NCBI GenBank assembly: GCA_947095585.1
Contig: OX352765.1
Location: 21,792,254 to 21,856,253, forward strand
Direction: 5' to 3'
DNA length: 64,000 bases
From: Nephrocerus scutellatus
Taxonomy: Eukaryota; Arthropoda; Insecta; Diptera; Pipunculidae
Shown: positions 52,831-62,520 of the stretch, piece after piece
How the letters are laid out: each line of letters begins with the position of its first letter
How positions within the stretch are numbered: the first letter of the stretch is position 1
The notes under the pieces: model-generated
Databases searched by the model: none
What the model was told of the DNA's origin: nothing
The model's input: the letters and a program-made list of their open reading frames with translations, nothing else
Program-made: the position numbers and the translations under genes

Positions 52831-54175
52831 TCAGAATTTCGGTAGATTCAAAACGTGTGGATAGCAATCCTCTGAACATAATCCCAAAAAAGACGGCTTA
52901 TGATATCAAAACACATACTCGTAAAAAGCAGTTCAATGAGAAGCTATTGCTATTACCATTAAAGTTCACTCGAAGCTTAGCTATTTGCGTATTCATATCG
53001 TTGCAAGCATTCTCGCCTTTCATTATATTTGAAAATTGCAAACAAAAATAAGTTATATACTGCAAGAGGGAGTAAAACGCCAACTACTACTGCACCAAGC
53101 CCACTGTAATTACTTTCATTCACGCAACATTCGATGTCATCATTTTTTTGTTTTTGTTTCTCTAATCCAGTTAATTGCATTGCAATGCAGATATCAAATT
53201 CTGTCCGCATAGTAGTGAAGTGTAGTGTAGTGTAGCTCCGTGTAAACTTGTGGCCTGGTTGCAAAAATGTTCACATACCTACCACGAACTGCGACGAAAA
53301 AGCCACCATTCTTTCATTAGAGTAATTGCCATTGCGTTTTAAATCATGCATTGAGGAAAAAGAAGGGGAAGAAGGAACGACGACGACGACGAAGACCCAA
53401 CCGCAAAGCAGGAGCGGTGTCAGAGGAGCGCCAATAGTTACCGTAGCAAGCGATGGCAAAATTAGTGAATTTTTTCTTTTGCAAATGAATGAAATTGCGC
53501 AAACGCGAAGACGTTACGTCGGTCGTATACCAGCCATTTGCCGTATAATATTTACGTAATGCGAAAGTGAAGCGCTCTTTGCAATTCATAATTGCAATTC
53601 CATGAATGAAATTCTATGTAATTATGTGTAGTAAAGATAGAAGAAGACTTGCTTTGTGGAAATACGGACATTGCACGCGTATGCCCGTGCCGTAACACTG
53701 CCACGGGAATAGGATGACCAAGTAGCTGATGGTTTTTAAGTGATACCAAGGCAATAATATAGATATGAACATGTTTTCTACCTGACATGTAATTATTCCG
53801 CTCATTTGCATAATGGATGATCGAGCGTACCTAGATGATTGCCTTGGCTGATGGGCGCTACAAGTGAAAAAGTCGTAAGCTAATTTTTACATCTCATAAA
53901 GTGATCGTAAAGACGTCCTTGGATGAAGACAATGAATTGCAATACCTAGTTTATTGGCTTTTTCATTTTGAGACTTTTTCATTACCGGATAGTAATAAAG
54001 ATTTTTTAATGTCACATGTGTAGTTAGACTTTATTAGTTGAGATTTTTTTATGTCAAACTTACTTTAAACACACTGAAGAAAATAAATGTCGTTTAAACT
54101 TAAATTTTATTTCCGGCCATAAAACTACCGTACGGCTAAGAATGCGATAATTAGAAGCTATAGAAAAAGACAGAA
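52831..54175. other. No recognised gene
   Basis: Contains a (GAC)n run at 53379-53396. Open frames around 52898-53264 and 53271-53811 lie on both strands in mutually overlapping frames, so they are probably not genes. Confidence 0.4.
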
Positions 54176-54179
54176 GGAA

Positions 54180-54600
54180 GTTTAACGTAAGTAACTGCAG
54201 GGAAGGGATATTTATCCCCAAACCAGCCGATAGGCCCAGTGAGCTGCCCAAATCATACAGACCTATAAGTCTAACATCATTTGTCCTCAAAACTATGGAG
54301 AGACTTATTGATGTTCATATTAGAGGCCGGTTAGAATTGTCTGCCCTTCTGCACTCAAGTCAAGTCAAAAGATAGAAGGAATTTTTCGTTCCAAGGAAGT
54401 GGTCCGGTGTGACTTCCTCGACTTGAGGGTGCTTTCGATAACAGTGGCTACGACTCTATCGCAAAGGGTAATCAGTAGCAGTGGTATCGGAGACTCGGCC
54501 AATCATTGGATAAGAGCTATGCTTATAAGTCGAGATATTATTTCTTCCTCGGGAGGAATGTCTGTGTCTGTGACTGCAGTTAAGGGATTTCGTTGAGCTG
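54180..54600 (+). pseudogene. LOA/I-like LINE RT fragment (motifs 1-3)
   Basis: The plus strand reads VFIPKPADRPSELPKSYRPI followed by SLTSFVLKTMERLIDVHIRG (with one frame change), the remains of QAYxxGxSTExALHEVV, then LDLRVLSITVATTL, in another frame the DIEGAFDNSGYDSI motif 3, and VTAVKGF (start of motif 4). The same subfamily as 15595-17345. It stops at motif 4, where a different LINE on the other strand begins. Confidence 0.8.
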
Positions 54601-54905
54601 AACATTGATGAGCGTTTCCGTGACCTGGGAAAAAATTGCTGTAAGTGCTATGGGTCGGTACGAAGAAGGAGACGACAGCTCGCCTTTTTTGGGTATGGGC
54701 TGGACAAAGGCTGTTTTTCAACTTCTCAGGAAGAGTCCAGAAGATAAGGATAGATGGAAAAGCTTACGCAATGGTAATGCCAGCTTGGAAGACCACCTCT
54801 TTAGAACTAATGGGGAAATACCATCTGGCACAGCGGATTTGTGAGTGTTGAGTCCGTTTAAAACTCTAGCAATTGTACGAGTACGAATGAAGATTTGTCC
54901 CATAG
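54590..54905 (-). pseudogene. CR1/Jockey-like RT N-terminal fragment
   Basis: The minus strand reads TIARVLNGLNTHKSAVPDGI followed by SPLVLKRWSSKLALPLRKLF and HLSSGLF-like, then KTAFVQPIPKKGELSSPSSY followed by PPIALTAIFSQVTETLIN. This is the K..xPDGIS...L......LA.PL..LF..S...G..P..WK.A.V.P..K.G....P.NYRPI.LTSI..KVME.L pattern. Closely related to 61520-62200. Confidence 0.85.
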
Positions 54906-54923
54906 AGTGTTCTGCTCGGAGCT

Positions 54924-55235
54924 GCAGAAATCAGAGCGGGTCTACCCCAAGGAAGCGTTCTTGGGCCAATACTATATCTCCTGTATACTTGAGATATTCT
55001 GACCGCTATAATACAACACGATTGCGACTTTTGCTGACGAGACGGCTTTAATGGCAGGTGCTGATAATTGATCATTGGAATTAAATTACAAGAGGAGATG
55101 ATCTCGCAAATTAAAAATTGGACAAGAAAATGGCGAATACGATTAAAAGAATCAAAATCAGTACTTGTTGACTACAAAAATAGCAAAGTCAAGCACATAA
55201 CAGCATAGAGGGTTTCCCCTCATTCGCGCACAATA
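54924..55235 (+). pseudogene. Jockey-clade RT palm fragment
   Basis: The plus strand reads AEIRAGLPQGSVLGPILYLL followed by YT (motif 4), a stop, then, after a frame change, IATFADETALMAGADN (motif 5, catalytic FADD changed to FADE), and IKNWTRKWRIRLKESKSVLV followed by DY. AGxPQGSVLGPxLYLLY and ATFADDTAxMA...I..WT.KWRIKLNE.KS are hallmarks of Jockey-clade elements. A fragment of about 300 bp; both flanks are unrelated. Confidence 0.85.
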
Positions 55236-55900
55236 ATTTGGTAAATGATTCTTAAGTATATTCTAAAAAAAAAAAATTGTTCTACAGTAAGAGTCTATCT
55301 CTACTGTTGACATCATTTATCGGGATTTAAGAAAAAGCTTACTTTGGTGTACCCTGACCCATGTTAACGCAAAGTGATCTGTTAATACGGTTAAAACGGT
55401 TGAAACTTCGTTTAGGAATTTATTTTTAGAAAAAATATCAGCCTTTGTAATTGCGTTTAAATAAAGTTGATGTCTTATTTGAGTCTTCAGATATCCAACA
55501 CATATGCGTGTTCCAGTTTTCTTGCCCATGCTAATTTTTGATTTCGAGGTCAATTTTCTCCAGAAAATGTGTAATAAACATAACGTTTTATTGCTTTTTT
55601 CTTATGAACGTAACAATAACAGAAATAAAAATCAACAAGTTTGCGTGGGCGTGGTGGAATGCGTAATAGAATGAATTGCCAAAATGCATAAGTACCGACT
55701 TCACCACCACACGAATCCTGAGATTACCTCGTTCTTGGACCACACAAATCTAGTGTGAAGACTAAAAAGAATACTTTTTTATCTTTTTATCTTCTAGATG
55801 TTTTTTTAGCGGGTTCCACTTCAAGCTAGTTCCTTCGTTGTCTTCATTTCTTTTTCTCTCAATTTGTCTTATTCCTAGCACTCTTCTCAAGTACTTTATT
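55236..55900. other. No recognised gene
   Basis: An A-run at 55268-55279 may be the remnant of a LINE tail. The minus frame 55317-55553 has no domain. Confidence 0.35.
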
Positions 55901-55904
55901 TCCA

Positions 55905-56306
55905 TTGCTTGTCATGGCTTTTCTTGCCTTTCTGATATGGATTATGCCGACTCTTCAGCTTTTTATGTTATATGACGCCACAAATGAAATCAAAACTTAT
56001 TTCTGGTGCGATTACAGAAAAAAAACCGAATTGATCAAAATGATCAAAAAACATGGTTCGGTTCGGATCGAAGAGTCAAAGAGTACAGCAAATTGGCGCA
56101 GAGGGAAGAATAATTTTTTGCAATATAATTTTTATGACATGATAGACCAGGACACACCAAGCCTTCTTTGGAGTCATGGCATAGACCAGTTTATGGATGA
56201 CAGAGTACACTTGATGAACTTGATCACATTAGCTCAAAATCAGAACCGGTGGATAGATTTTTGTGAAAGGCACTGGACCCCAGTTCAAGGGTCAAAGACG
56301 AACTAG
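55905..56306 (+). CDS. Uncharacterised ORF, 133 codons, uncertain
   Basis: An uninterrupted plus-strand frame with a hydrophobic N-terminus (MAFLAFLIWIMPTLQLFML) that looks like a signal anchor or single membrane segment, followed by a polar part: FWCDYRKKTELIKMIKKHGS, then NFLQYNFYDMIDQDTPSLLW and LAQNQNRWIDFCERHWTPVQ before a stop. The AQNxxRWxxxxERHW end is reminiscent of the ARDRxRWRxxV end of RTE-like LINEs, so this may be a LINE tail in an unusual state, but no RT, endonuclease or other domain is present. No upstream promoter elements or splice sites were identified. Treat it as a hypothetical frame. Confidence 0.2.
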   Translation: MLVMAFLAFLIWIMPTLQLFMLYDATNEIKTYFWCDYRKKTELIKMIKKHGSVRIEESKSTANWRRGKNNFLQYNFYDMIDQDTPSLLWSHGIDQFMDDRVHLMNLITLAQNQNRWIDFCERHWTPVQGSKTN

Positions 56307-56870
56307 AAGAAAACTAAAAAAATTGTTCGTGATTGTGTGAGATTTAGTGTAACCATACCATAAAAACCTAGGCATTATTATTATGCTGTGCTGGGCTCAA
56401 TATGCGACTAGCCTTAGACGGAAATGAATGATTCACAAATCAACAATGACTTGGTAAGAAAAGTTATTGAAAAAATAATCCTTATAAATAACAAAGTAGT
56501 AATGATTTATTAATCATTTTTAATGGCATCTTTCTACCATTCTATTATTCTGTTTTAGTACAGCCTATTACTTGCAATTACCTACCAAATCCCATTATAC
56601 GCGTGACTCAGCAGTACCCAACAGGGAAGCCATTACACATTATTCACGATCGATCTATTATTGTACGATCAAACGATCCATTCATCCATCCGTTTGCTAT
56701 TAGCAAATATTGACATCCTACTGTCATAATTTTCAGTTCTGCCAAGGGATCGTTTACCTTAGTGACTATCTGCTTTAGCATAAAGATGAATAAAAAAATC
56801 AAATTGACTGCAATTTCAATAGAAACGAGTTTAGTTATGACGAGTACTCGACGTAGTGTCGTCGATAAGT
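56307..56870. other. AT-rich, nothing recognised
   Basis: No repeat unit, transposon motif or gene-like frame was seen. Confidence 0.35.
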
Positions 56871-56874
56871 TCTA

Positions 56875-57330
56875 ACGATTAACGACAGAGATATCGCATT
56901 CAATTGCAAAAGGCACTCTGCATGTACAGACACTTTGCGACATAAGAATAGGGTCAAGCAATTGTAAATTTAAAAATTTGAAATTATTTCGTAAATTCAG
57001 CTGGGCATAGAATCGTACAATGATTTTAAATAATTTTATGTTTTTTTTTTTCCCAAGCGTTTTTTTTTCTCCAAATGGCCTTCCACCTTCGTAAATTTTT
57101 CGAGTTAACCAGCCCCAAACATTTTCCATTATATTTAAGGCCGAAGAGAATGGGTGCCACACTATACGGAATCATAATTTTGCATTTTTATCCAGTTCTT
57201 AGTGACATGGGCTGTGTGTATAAGAGCGTTGCGCCGTAGGTATGCCCGTCGAAGCGAACCGAAACTTCATTGACATTGCGGAAAAGCTGTTTCCAATTTA
57301 GTTGTCTAACTCCCGGCTGTTTTTTTCTTG
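56875..57330 (-). pseudogene. Tc1-like transposase C-terminal part
   Basis: The minus strand reads, across three frames, RRAYLRRNALIHTAHVTKNW followed by IKMQNYDSV, then WHPFSSALNIMENVWGWLTR followed by KIYEGGRPFG. The Q.DNAPxHTA.xTKNW (second Asp region) and SPDLNxIENVWGWLxRxVYEGG (DD34E third catalytic region) order identifies a Tc1-type rather than mariner-type transposase. The proline-rich SPDL has decayed to SSAL. Poly-T runs follow. The rest of the element is not legible. Confidence 0.8.
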
Positions 57331-57439
57331 CGAAGGTTCTGAACGATGTCGTACTATAATACAAAGCAGCTCCCCTAGACCATGTTTACTATATCCTATA
57401 TCTGGTTAAGAAAAGGGTTTTCTTTGCACAAATCATGGT

Positions 57440-57545
57440 ATTGGTGGGCGTAGTCATCGGGATCAACAAAACTACGGACTGGGATTCAAACTACGAACCC
57501 CCTGCTCAGAAGTCCATGTACTTAACCACTGAGGCACGGCGCTTA
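57440..57545 (-). mobile_element. tRNA-derived SINE-like head
   Basis: Read on the minus strand from 57545: GTGCCTCAGTGGTTAAGTAC fits an RNA polymerase III A box (TRGYNNARNNGG) and, about 30 bases later, GTTCGTAGTTTGAATCCC fits a B box (GGTTCGANTCC, with changes). The spacing is that of a tRNA gene, but the acceptor and anticodon stems do not close. About 50 bp of non-tRNA sequence follow. Either a tRNA-derived SINE fragment or a tRNA pseudogene. Confidence 0.6.
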
Positions 57546-57870
57546 CAAGAGCACCATAGACTCCCTCAAAAGTCCGTCTCAGGACCTCTTTAAGGAACTC
57601 TTTAAATAGACCCCCACAAAAACCGATATCGGCACCACCTCAAGACCCCCGCCACTCAATACCGTCTAAAAACAGCTCAGGATCCCTATCAAACCCCCTC
57701 AAGACCCGAACCTCTCAGGACTCTCTCCCCAGTACTCCCACGCAAAACAACATCAAGACTCCTTCAAGACCCCCTCATTACCCTCCTCAAGATTTTCTTA
57801 AGGACCCCTTAAGACCTCTTCATGACTCCCTATCCATTCCGGACCCTTCTCTAAATATTCTCAAGACACT
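57546..57870. repeat. Long degenerate array of CTCAAGACCCC-type units
   Basis: C/A-rich strand made of CCTCAAGACCCC, CTTCAAGACCCCCTCA, CCTCAAGACCCGAACC and AAGGACCCCTTAAGACCTC at 12-30-bp intervals. The same theme as the array at 48616-48740 and, in complement, 20885-21150. It runs directly into a LINE RT on the plus strand. Confidence 0.75.
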
Positions 57871-58985
57871 GTTAAATTTGTTCTTGATTACCTTACCGGT
57901 AGAATACAGCAAGTATGCGTAAACGTAATTACTCCTACACACTCGAACTGAAGACTGGAGTACCACAGGCATCTGTGCTTGGGACATTTCTATTTGCCTT
58001 ATATATTAATGATCTCACGAATCTTTGCAAATCCTTTTCCGTTCATATGTACGTTGATGACGTACAAGTGTACTTCTCACGCCCCAGAGGGCTTATGGAA
58101 GATTGTGTAACCCGATTGAATGATGATCGTGGTCACATTCATGAGTGGGCTCGTAGAAATTGCCTGCGACTTACTCAAGCAAAAACACAATGCCTGTTAA
58201 TAGCCCGGAACATGCCACTGGCTAGTGACCTACCTAGTATAATGCTTGATGGCAATGCAATCCCATACTGCACTAAAGTTAAAAATCTTGGAGTCATTAG
58301 TCTGTCAGTTAATGATCATATAAACTTGGTAGAATATATGGTACCCTTCGATACATGTGGAAAAGTGCTGTCTACACTTTCCAGGGTGTTCGCTTAAAGC
58401 TGGTTTAAACGCTCCTAAAACAACTCCTAGCATACTCTGAGAATATTTACTCCTCCTTGGACTCAATTTCTTTTCGCAGACTTCAATTTGCTTATAACGG
58501 CATGATAAGATACATTTTCAAGCTTCCTATATATAGCCATGTTTCGAGCTATAACACCGCGATACTCAATTGTACACTGAGAGACTACTTCATCATTAGA
58601 AACTGTATCTTCATTTATAATTTATTATATATTCGAAAGCTAAGATATCTGTTAGATAAGATTCATTTTTTGCAGTCCACTCGTAGTCAATGCATGTGCA
58701 TTCCTCGTTGTAACTACTTAAATGTACAACACATTTTCTTCATTCACGCTGTCAGATTCTTCCCGTTTTCTTTAGTACTATTTCTATATTATGAAATAAT
58801 ACCCAACCAACGAAAATCCAAGCACAAAAACGCGTACATATCTATTTACCCTCTATTGAATCATTTCCCCGTTAATGTAAGGCAAAACTTCAAACAGATA
58901 CGTCGCTAGAAATATTGACAATGTCGCTTAAGAAGCTGCTCTTCACAAATATTAAAAAGTACGAACAAGAGATGAAAATGACAAA
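57855..58985 (+). pseudogene. CR1-like LINE, RT palm to C-terminus
   Basis: The plus strand reads KFVLDYLTGRIQQVCVNVIT, a frame change, TGVPQASVLGTFLFALYIND (motif 4), FSVHMYVDDVQVYFSRPRGL (motif 5, YADD as YVDD), then HEWARRNCLRLTQAKTQCLL, AIPYCTKVKNLGVISLSVND (motif 7), and after one frameshift LDSISFRRLQFAYNGMIRYI followed by FKLPIYSHVSSYNTAILNCT, TLRDYFIIRNCIFIYNLLY, and IPRCNYLNVQHIFFIHAVRF. Only two long frames are needed, so it is a relatively young copy. The poly-C/A array at its 5' side marks truncation. Confidence 0.9.
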
Positions 58986-60740
58986 AAAAAACCTCCAACT
59001 GTTTAAAAAGCTACCAAACTAAATGTTTTAATTTTACTATCCTTTGCACTGATCCAAACCTCTCAGCATAGCGACTGAACTGCAACGGTCACACTTAATC
59101 TATTGTTGCAATTAAGCATGTCACTTTTTTCAATGATCACAAACAAAGGGCTACAAAATAACGCTCGATGAGTCGGACTTATTTATTATTATTCCTGGAA
59201 TATGTATGCATCACTTTTTATAATAAGAAACAATTATTATCTGCAAAAAAATTAGCGAAGCATTTTTAGAATGGCTGTCCCTATTCATCTGGCGCAGAGT
59301 GTATGTACATAACTCGATCGTTGTCAGACTACTATAAATCATCATTTGAAAGCGATCGTCGTCGTCTTAACAAGTATTTAGCAATCGATCGGAAGTCAAC
59401 TCAATTCATCTAAGAAAGGTTGACCGGCAGGGATGGAAGGGATGGGACCGATCGATCGATCGACCGATCGAATAAAATAAATTAATGAATGAATGAGTTG
59501 TTGAATCGAAAGAAATGGAAACGATTCGAAACTTCAACGATGCGATGCTATGCGGCAAACGAATCAAGATTGAAATCGGGCGACAATGACAAAATGAATG
59601 TCTTCGTAGACGCGATCGCTCGCAATTGTGAGTGATCACAAGAAGATTATGTAGTCGTCGTATGTCTGAATAAATAAAAACAAAGTAAGCAAAGTAATGA
59701 ATGAATGAATAAATGTATGAATGAATGAGTTGACTGTTGAATGCTTTTATTATCGATGAATGGAGGAAGAAAATCGAAGGCGAAATCGCTTCAAGTTGCA
59801 GTCAGTCAGTCAGTCAGTATTCGTTCAGCGTGTCTGTGGGAAGGGAACGAGGAGGCAGCGTAATTGATTTGTTTTACATAATTTAAACGCCTGCCATGTC
59901 ACGCAACAAACGAATGTTATTTTCTTAAAGTTATTACTGATTTTGCAACAACAACAAAAACCGCATTTATACACAACACACATGCAAGCTATTATCATTA
60001 AAGTTAATGCACATTGGGAGGAGGGAGTATTACGAGTAGACGCTCGTAGGGAACAATGTTTGTTTGCATTGAAGCTATGCACGCGGGCAATATTAATAAT
60101 TCACGCGTGGTTCTAAATGAAAAAAATAAAAATAAATAAAGAAAACAATTAAAGCGAGTGGTTGGCAAAAGCCCCTGATGCTTTTCCTGTGTGATAAGAA
60201 TATTGATTTTAGATCGTTCTTAATGAATTTTAATTAATTTCATTGTTTGCCAGAGTACTTAGTAGGTAGGTTGGCTGTTTACTCGTATTCTGAGGCTTGT
60301 TGTTGGATTGGTATTGAAACGAGAAGAAACTATTATTGTTATAGGTTTTGCGGTTAGATTGGAAACATTCATAGTTATCTAATAGAACAGCTGCAGAATA
60401 TGCACGATCGCTGCTCATGTTAAGCGCAATTGTGGCAAGCAAGCTTTGAGGTTTACTAAGTAGGTGAGCGCTAACTGAATTAAAAGAACTAAGTGAGGGT
60501 AAAGAATGGGGAGGCACCAAGGTTTCGGTATACAAATTCAATTCCATTTACTGAAGCCACAAAATTTATGAAAGTTATTAATGTCCTTTTCTGCACATAC
60601 TCGTAACTCAATCGTGTTGAGGACTCTTAGCTCAGACAGACATTTGGATGTAAATGGTTGGCCATTTGGATTTTTTTTTAAACGCTATAAAATGAGTGCA
60701 CATTAATATTTTTGGGAATTTTTTTTTTTTGTGATGGTTG
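58986..60740. other. No recognised gene; TGAA and GATC microsatellites
   Basis: GATCGATCGATCGACCGATC (59450-59470), ATTAATGAATGAATGAGTTG (59480-59500), (TGAA)n (59697-59730) and GTCAGTCAGTCAGTCAGT (59800-59818). Open frames at 59406-59639 and 60230-60547 follow these or lack domains. Confidence 0.45.
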
Positions 60741-60744
60741 AAGT

Positions 60745-61560
60745 CTTCGATTTAAAAATTTCATTCATGTGGCTCCCCTGTGAGCCCAGTTTTCAAGAAC
60801 TTTTCGATAATTTCCGCGCCTATATTGCGAATAACAGTCGCAATGCTATGTTTTAAAGCTGGAATTGTCTCTGGATTATCCGCATAACGTCTATCCTTAT
60901 CGGCACCCCATAGAAAACAGTCCTATTAGCGTCAAATCGCAGCTCTGCGCAGACCAACTGATATCTCCAAAAACTGCCGATTATTCGGTTACCAAATTTG
61001 ACGCGCAAGAGCTCGATTGTCAGTCGGCTTGTATGACATGTGGCTTGGTAAAACCAAAGATTCATAGCGTCGATTTGAGGCCATAAAAAGTTGGTCAGCA
61101 TAGCTCTGTAACGGTCGCCACAAACGAAAACGACGTTTTTCAGCTGTGTTTTCGAAGACAAATGTGCCAATTATGCCACCACTCCAAATTCCACACCAAA
61201 CTGTGACTCTTGGTATGTGCATTGGCTTCACTGCGATTGTGTGTGGCTGTTCTGAACCCAAAATCCGGTAGTTCTTGTTGTTTACATAGCCCCCGAAATG
61301 GAAATGCTTTTCTTCTGAAAAGATGATTTTTCGACCAAAATCGACGTCATTATCAAGCTGGTCTATGGCCCACGCAGAGTACTGATATCGAAGCGGATGG
61401 TATTTGCTTTCAATTCCTGACTCATCTGGACCTTGTAGGCGAATAATCTGAGGTCTTTGTGCAGTTTTCTCCTCAGGCTGTTGCGACTAATGGCCAATTG
61501 CCACGATCGGCGTCGAGTTGGATTCTGTCCCACACTATGGGCCACAGCCGCAATATTCTC
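60745..61560 (-). pseudogene. Tc1/mariner-like transposase, most of the length, broken
   Basis: The minus strand reads NPENIAAVAHSVGQNPTRRR, SWQLAISRNSLRRKLHKDLR (HTH), LFAYKVQMSQELKAN, FVFENTAEK preceded by LGSEQPHTIAVKPM and IPRVTVWCGIWSGGIIGT, then CGDRYRAMLTNFLWPQIDAM followed by NLWFYQATCHTSRLTIELLR (second Asp region: QQDGATCHT decayed to YQATCHT) and VKFGNRII, the remains of WPPRSCDLTPLDYFLWG, and YADNPETIPALKHSIATVIR near the end. The first 40-50 residues are missing: the CR1-like element on the plus strand begins at that point. Confidence 0.85.
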
Positions 61561-62205
61561 GGGATTGCTTGCTTGTTCTGAAGAGTTGTTCTTTAAAGCT
61601 GGCATTACGATTGCGTAAGCTTTTCCATCCATCCATTTCTTCTGGACTCTTCCCGAGAAATTGGAAAACTGCCTTTGTCCAGCCCAGTCCAAGGTCATGG
61701 AAACGTTGGTCAATTATCAGCTTATGAAATATTTTGAACCTAACGAAATCCTTAATAACCGACAGTACGAATTTTGTGTGCAACGTTCTACCGGTGATAT
61801 GATGGCATATATCACAAGAGTTGAACCCAGGCTATTCATCACAATGGTGAAAGCAAAGTCGTTGCACTCGATGTTTCTAAGTATGTGACAGAGCTTGGCA
61901 TAAAGTTCTTTTATAAAAAAATGCATGCTTATTAAGTTTATTAGAAACTGCTTTATTGGATTAGAAGTTATCTTTTTGACCGTTCATTTCAACTTTTCTT
62001 GGGCGGTTTCAAGTCTAGAATTCATCTCTTAAATGCTGACGTTCCCCAGGTCTCTGTTTTGTCCCCGATACTGTTTCTCATTTTTATTAATGATCTCTGA
62101 TCCATTACTTCTAATCCAATTCACTCTTGAGCGACGACAGCACTCTCTGCTTCTCATATAAGTTTAAGGAACGTCCCTCGACTTCTCATGTGAAACTCAA
62201 ATAAC
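61520..62205 (+). pseudogene. CR1/Jockey-like LINE RT, motifs 0-5
   Basis: The plus strand reads SCSLKLALRLRKLFHPSISS followed by GLFPRNWKTAFVQP, a deletion, SKVMETLVNYQLMKYFEPNE followed by ILNNRQYEFCVQRSTGDMMA (motif 2a), then degraded motif 3, LTVHFNFSWAVSSLEFIS-type sequence, DVPQVSVLSPILFLIFINDL (motif 4) with SITSNPIHS and ATTALSASH in place of SYADDSTL. The same family as 54590-54905 and 19105-19400. Motif 3 cannot be read without several frameshifts. Confidence 0.85.
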
Positions 62206-62235
62206 TATTTATATTAAGATAATACAGTTTTTTAA
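62206..62235. other. Spacer
   Basis: A short AT-rich stretch between a LINE fragment and a tandem repeat. Confidence 0.3.
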
Positions 62236-62520
62236 GTTAAACTTCTTTAGGCGCGACTATGGGATAACTGAAATCATTTTGATGTTGGTGTGAAATTTCG
62301 AATTTGTAACTGAAATAATTTCTAGGTTCTGGCCAACAGGGTCTAGAATTTTGGGAAGCCATTTCTCAAGCGATTCGTATGAAATTCGGTATGTGGGAAT
62401 AAGATGCGGCTCGTTCCTATGGAAATTCGGGTATATGATTATTAGGAACTGGAATTTTGGATCTAAGCTATTTCTTAAGCGATTTGTGTGAAATTCGATG
62501 TGTAGGACGTTTTCGTCATG
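62236..62520. repeat. Degenerate tandem repeat, 2-3 units of about 115-120 bp
   Basis: Units share GGAATTTTGG (or AGAATTTTGGGAAGCCATTT), then CTTAAGCGATTTGTGTGAAA or CTCAAGCGATTCGTATGAAA, TTCGnTGTGTAGG or TTCGGTATGTGGG, with starts near 62335 and 62450. A more diverged partial unit precedes them near 62260. Confidence 0.65.

Noticed and set aside
61535..61783. Minus-strand 82-codon frame over the CR1-like RT
   Set aside because: It is the antisense shadow of the plus-strand RT fragment; the same shadow appears opposite the fragment at 54605-54844.
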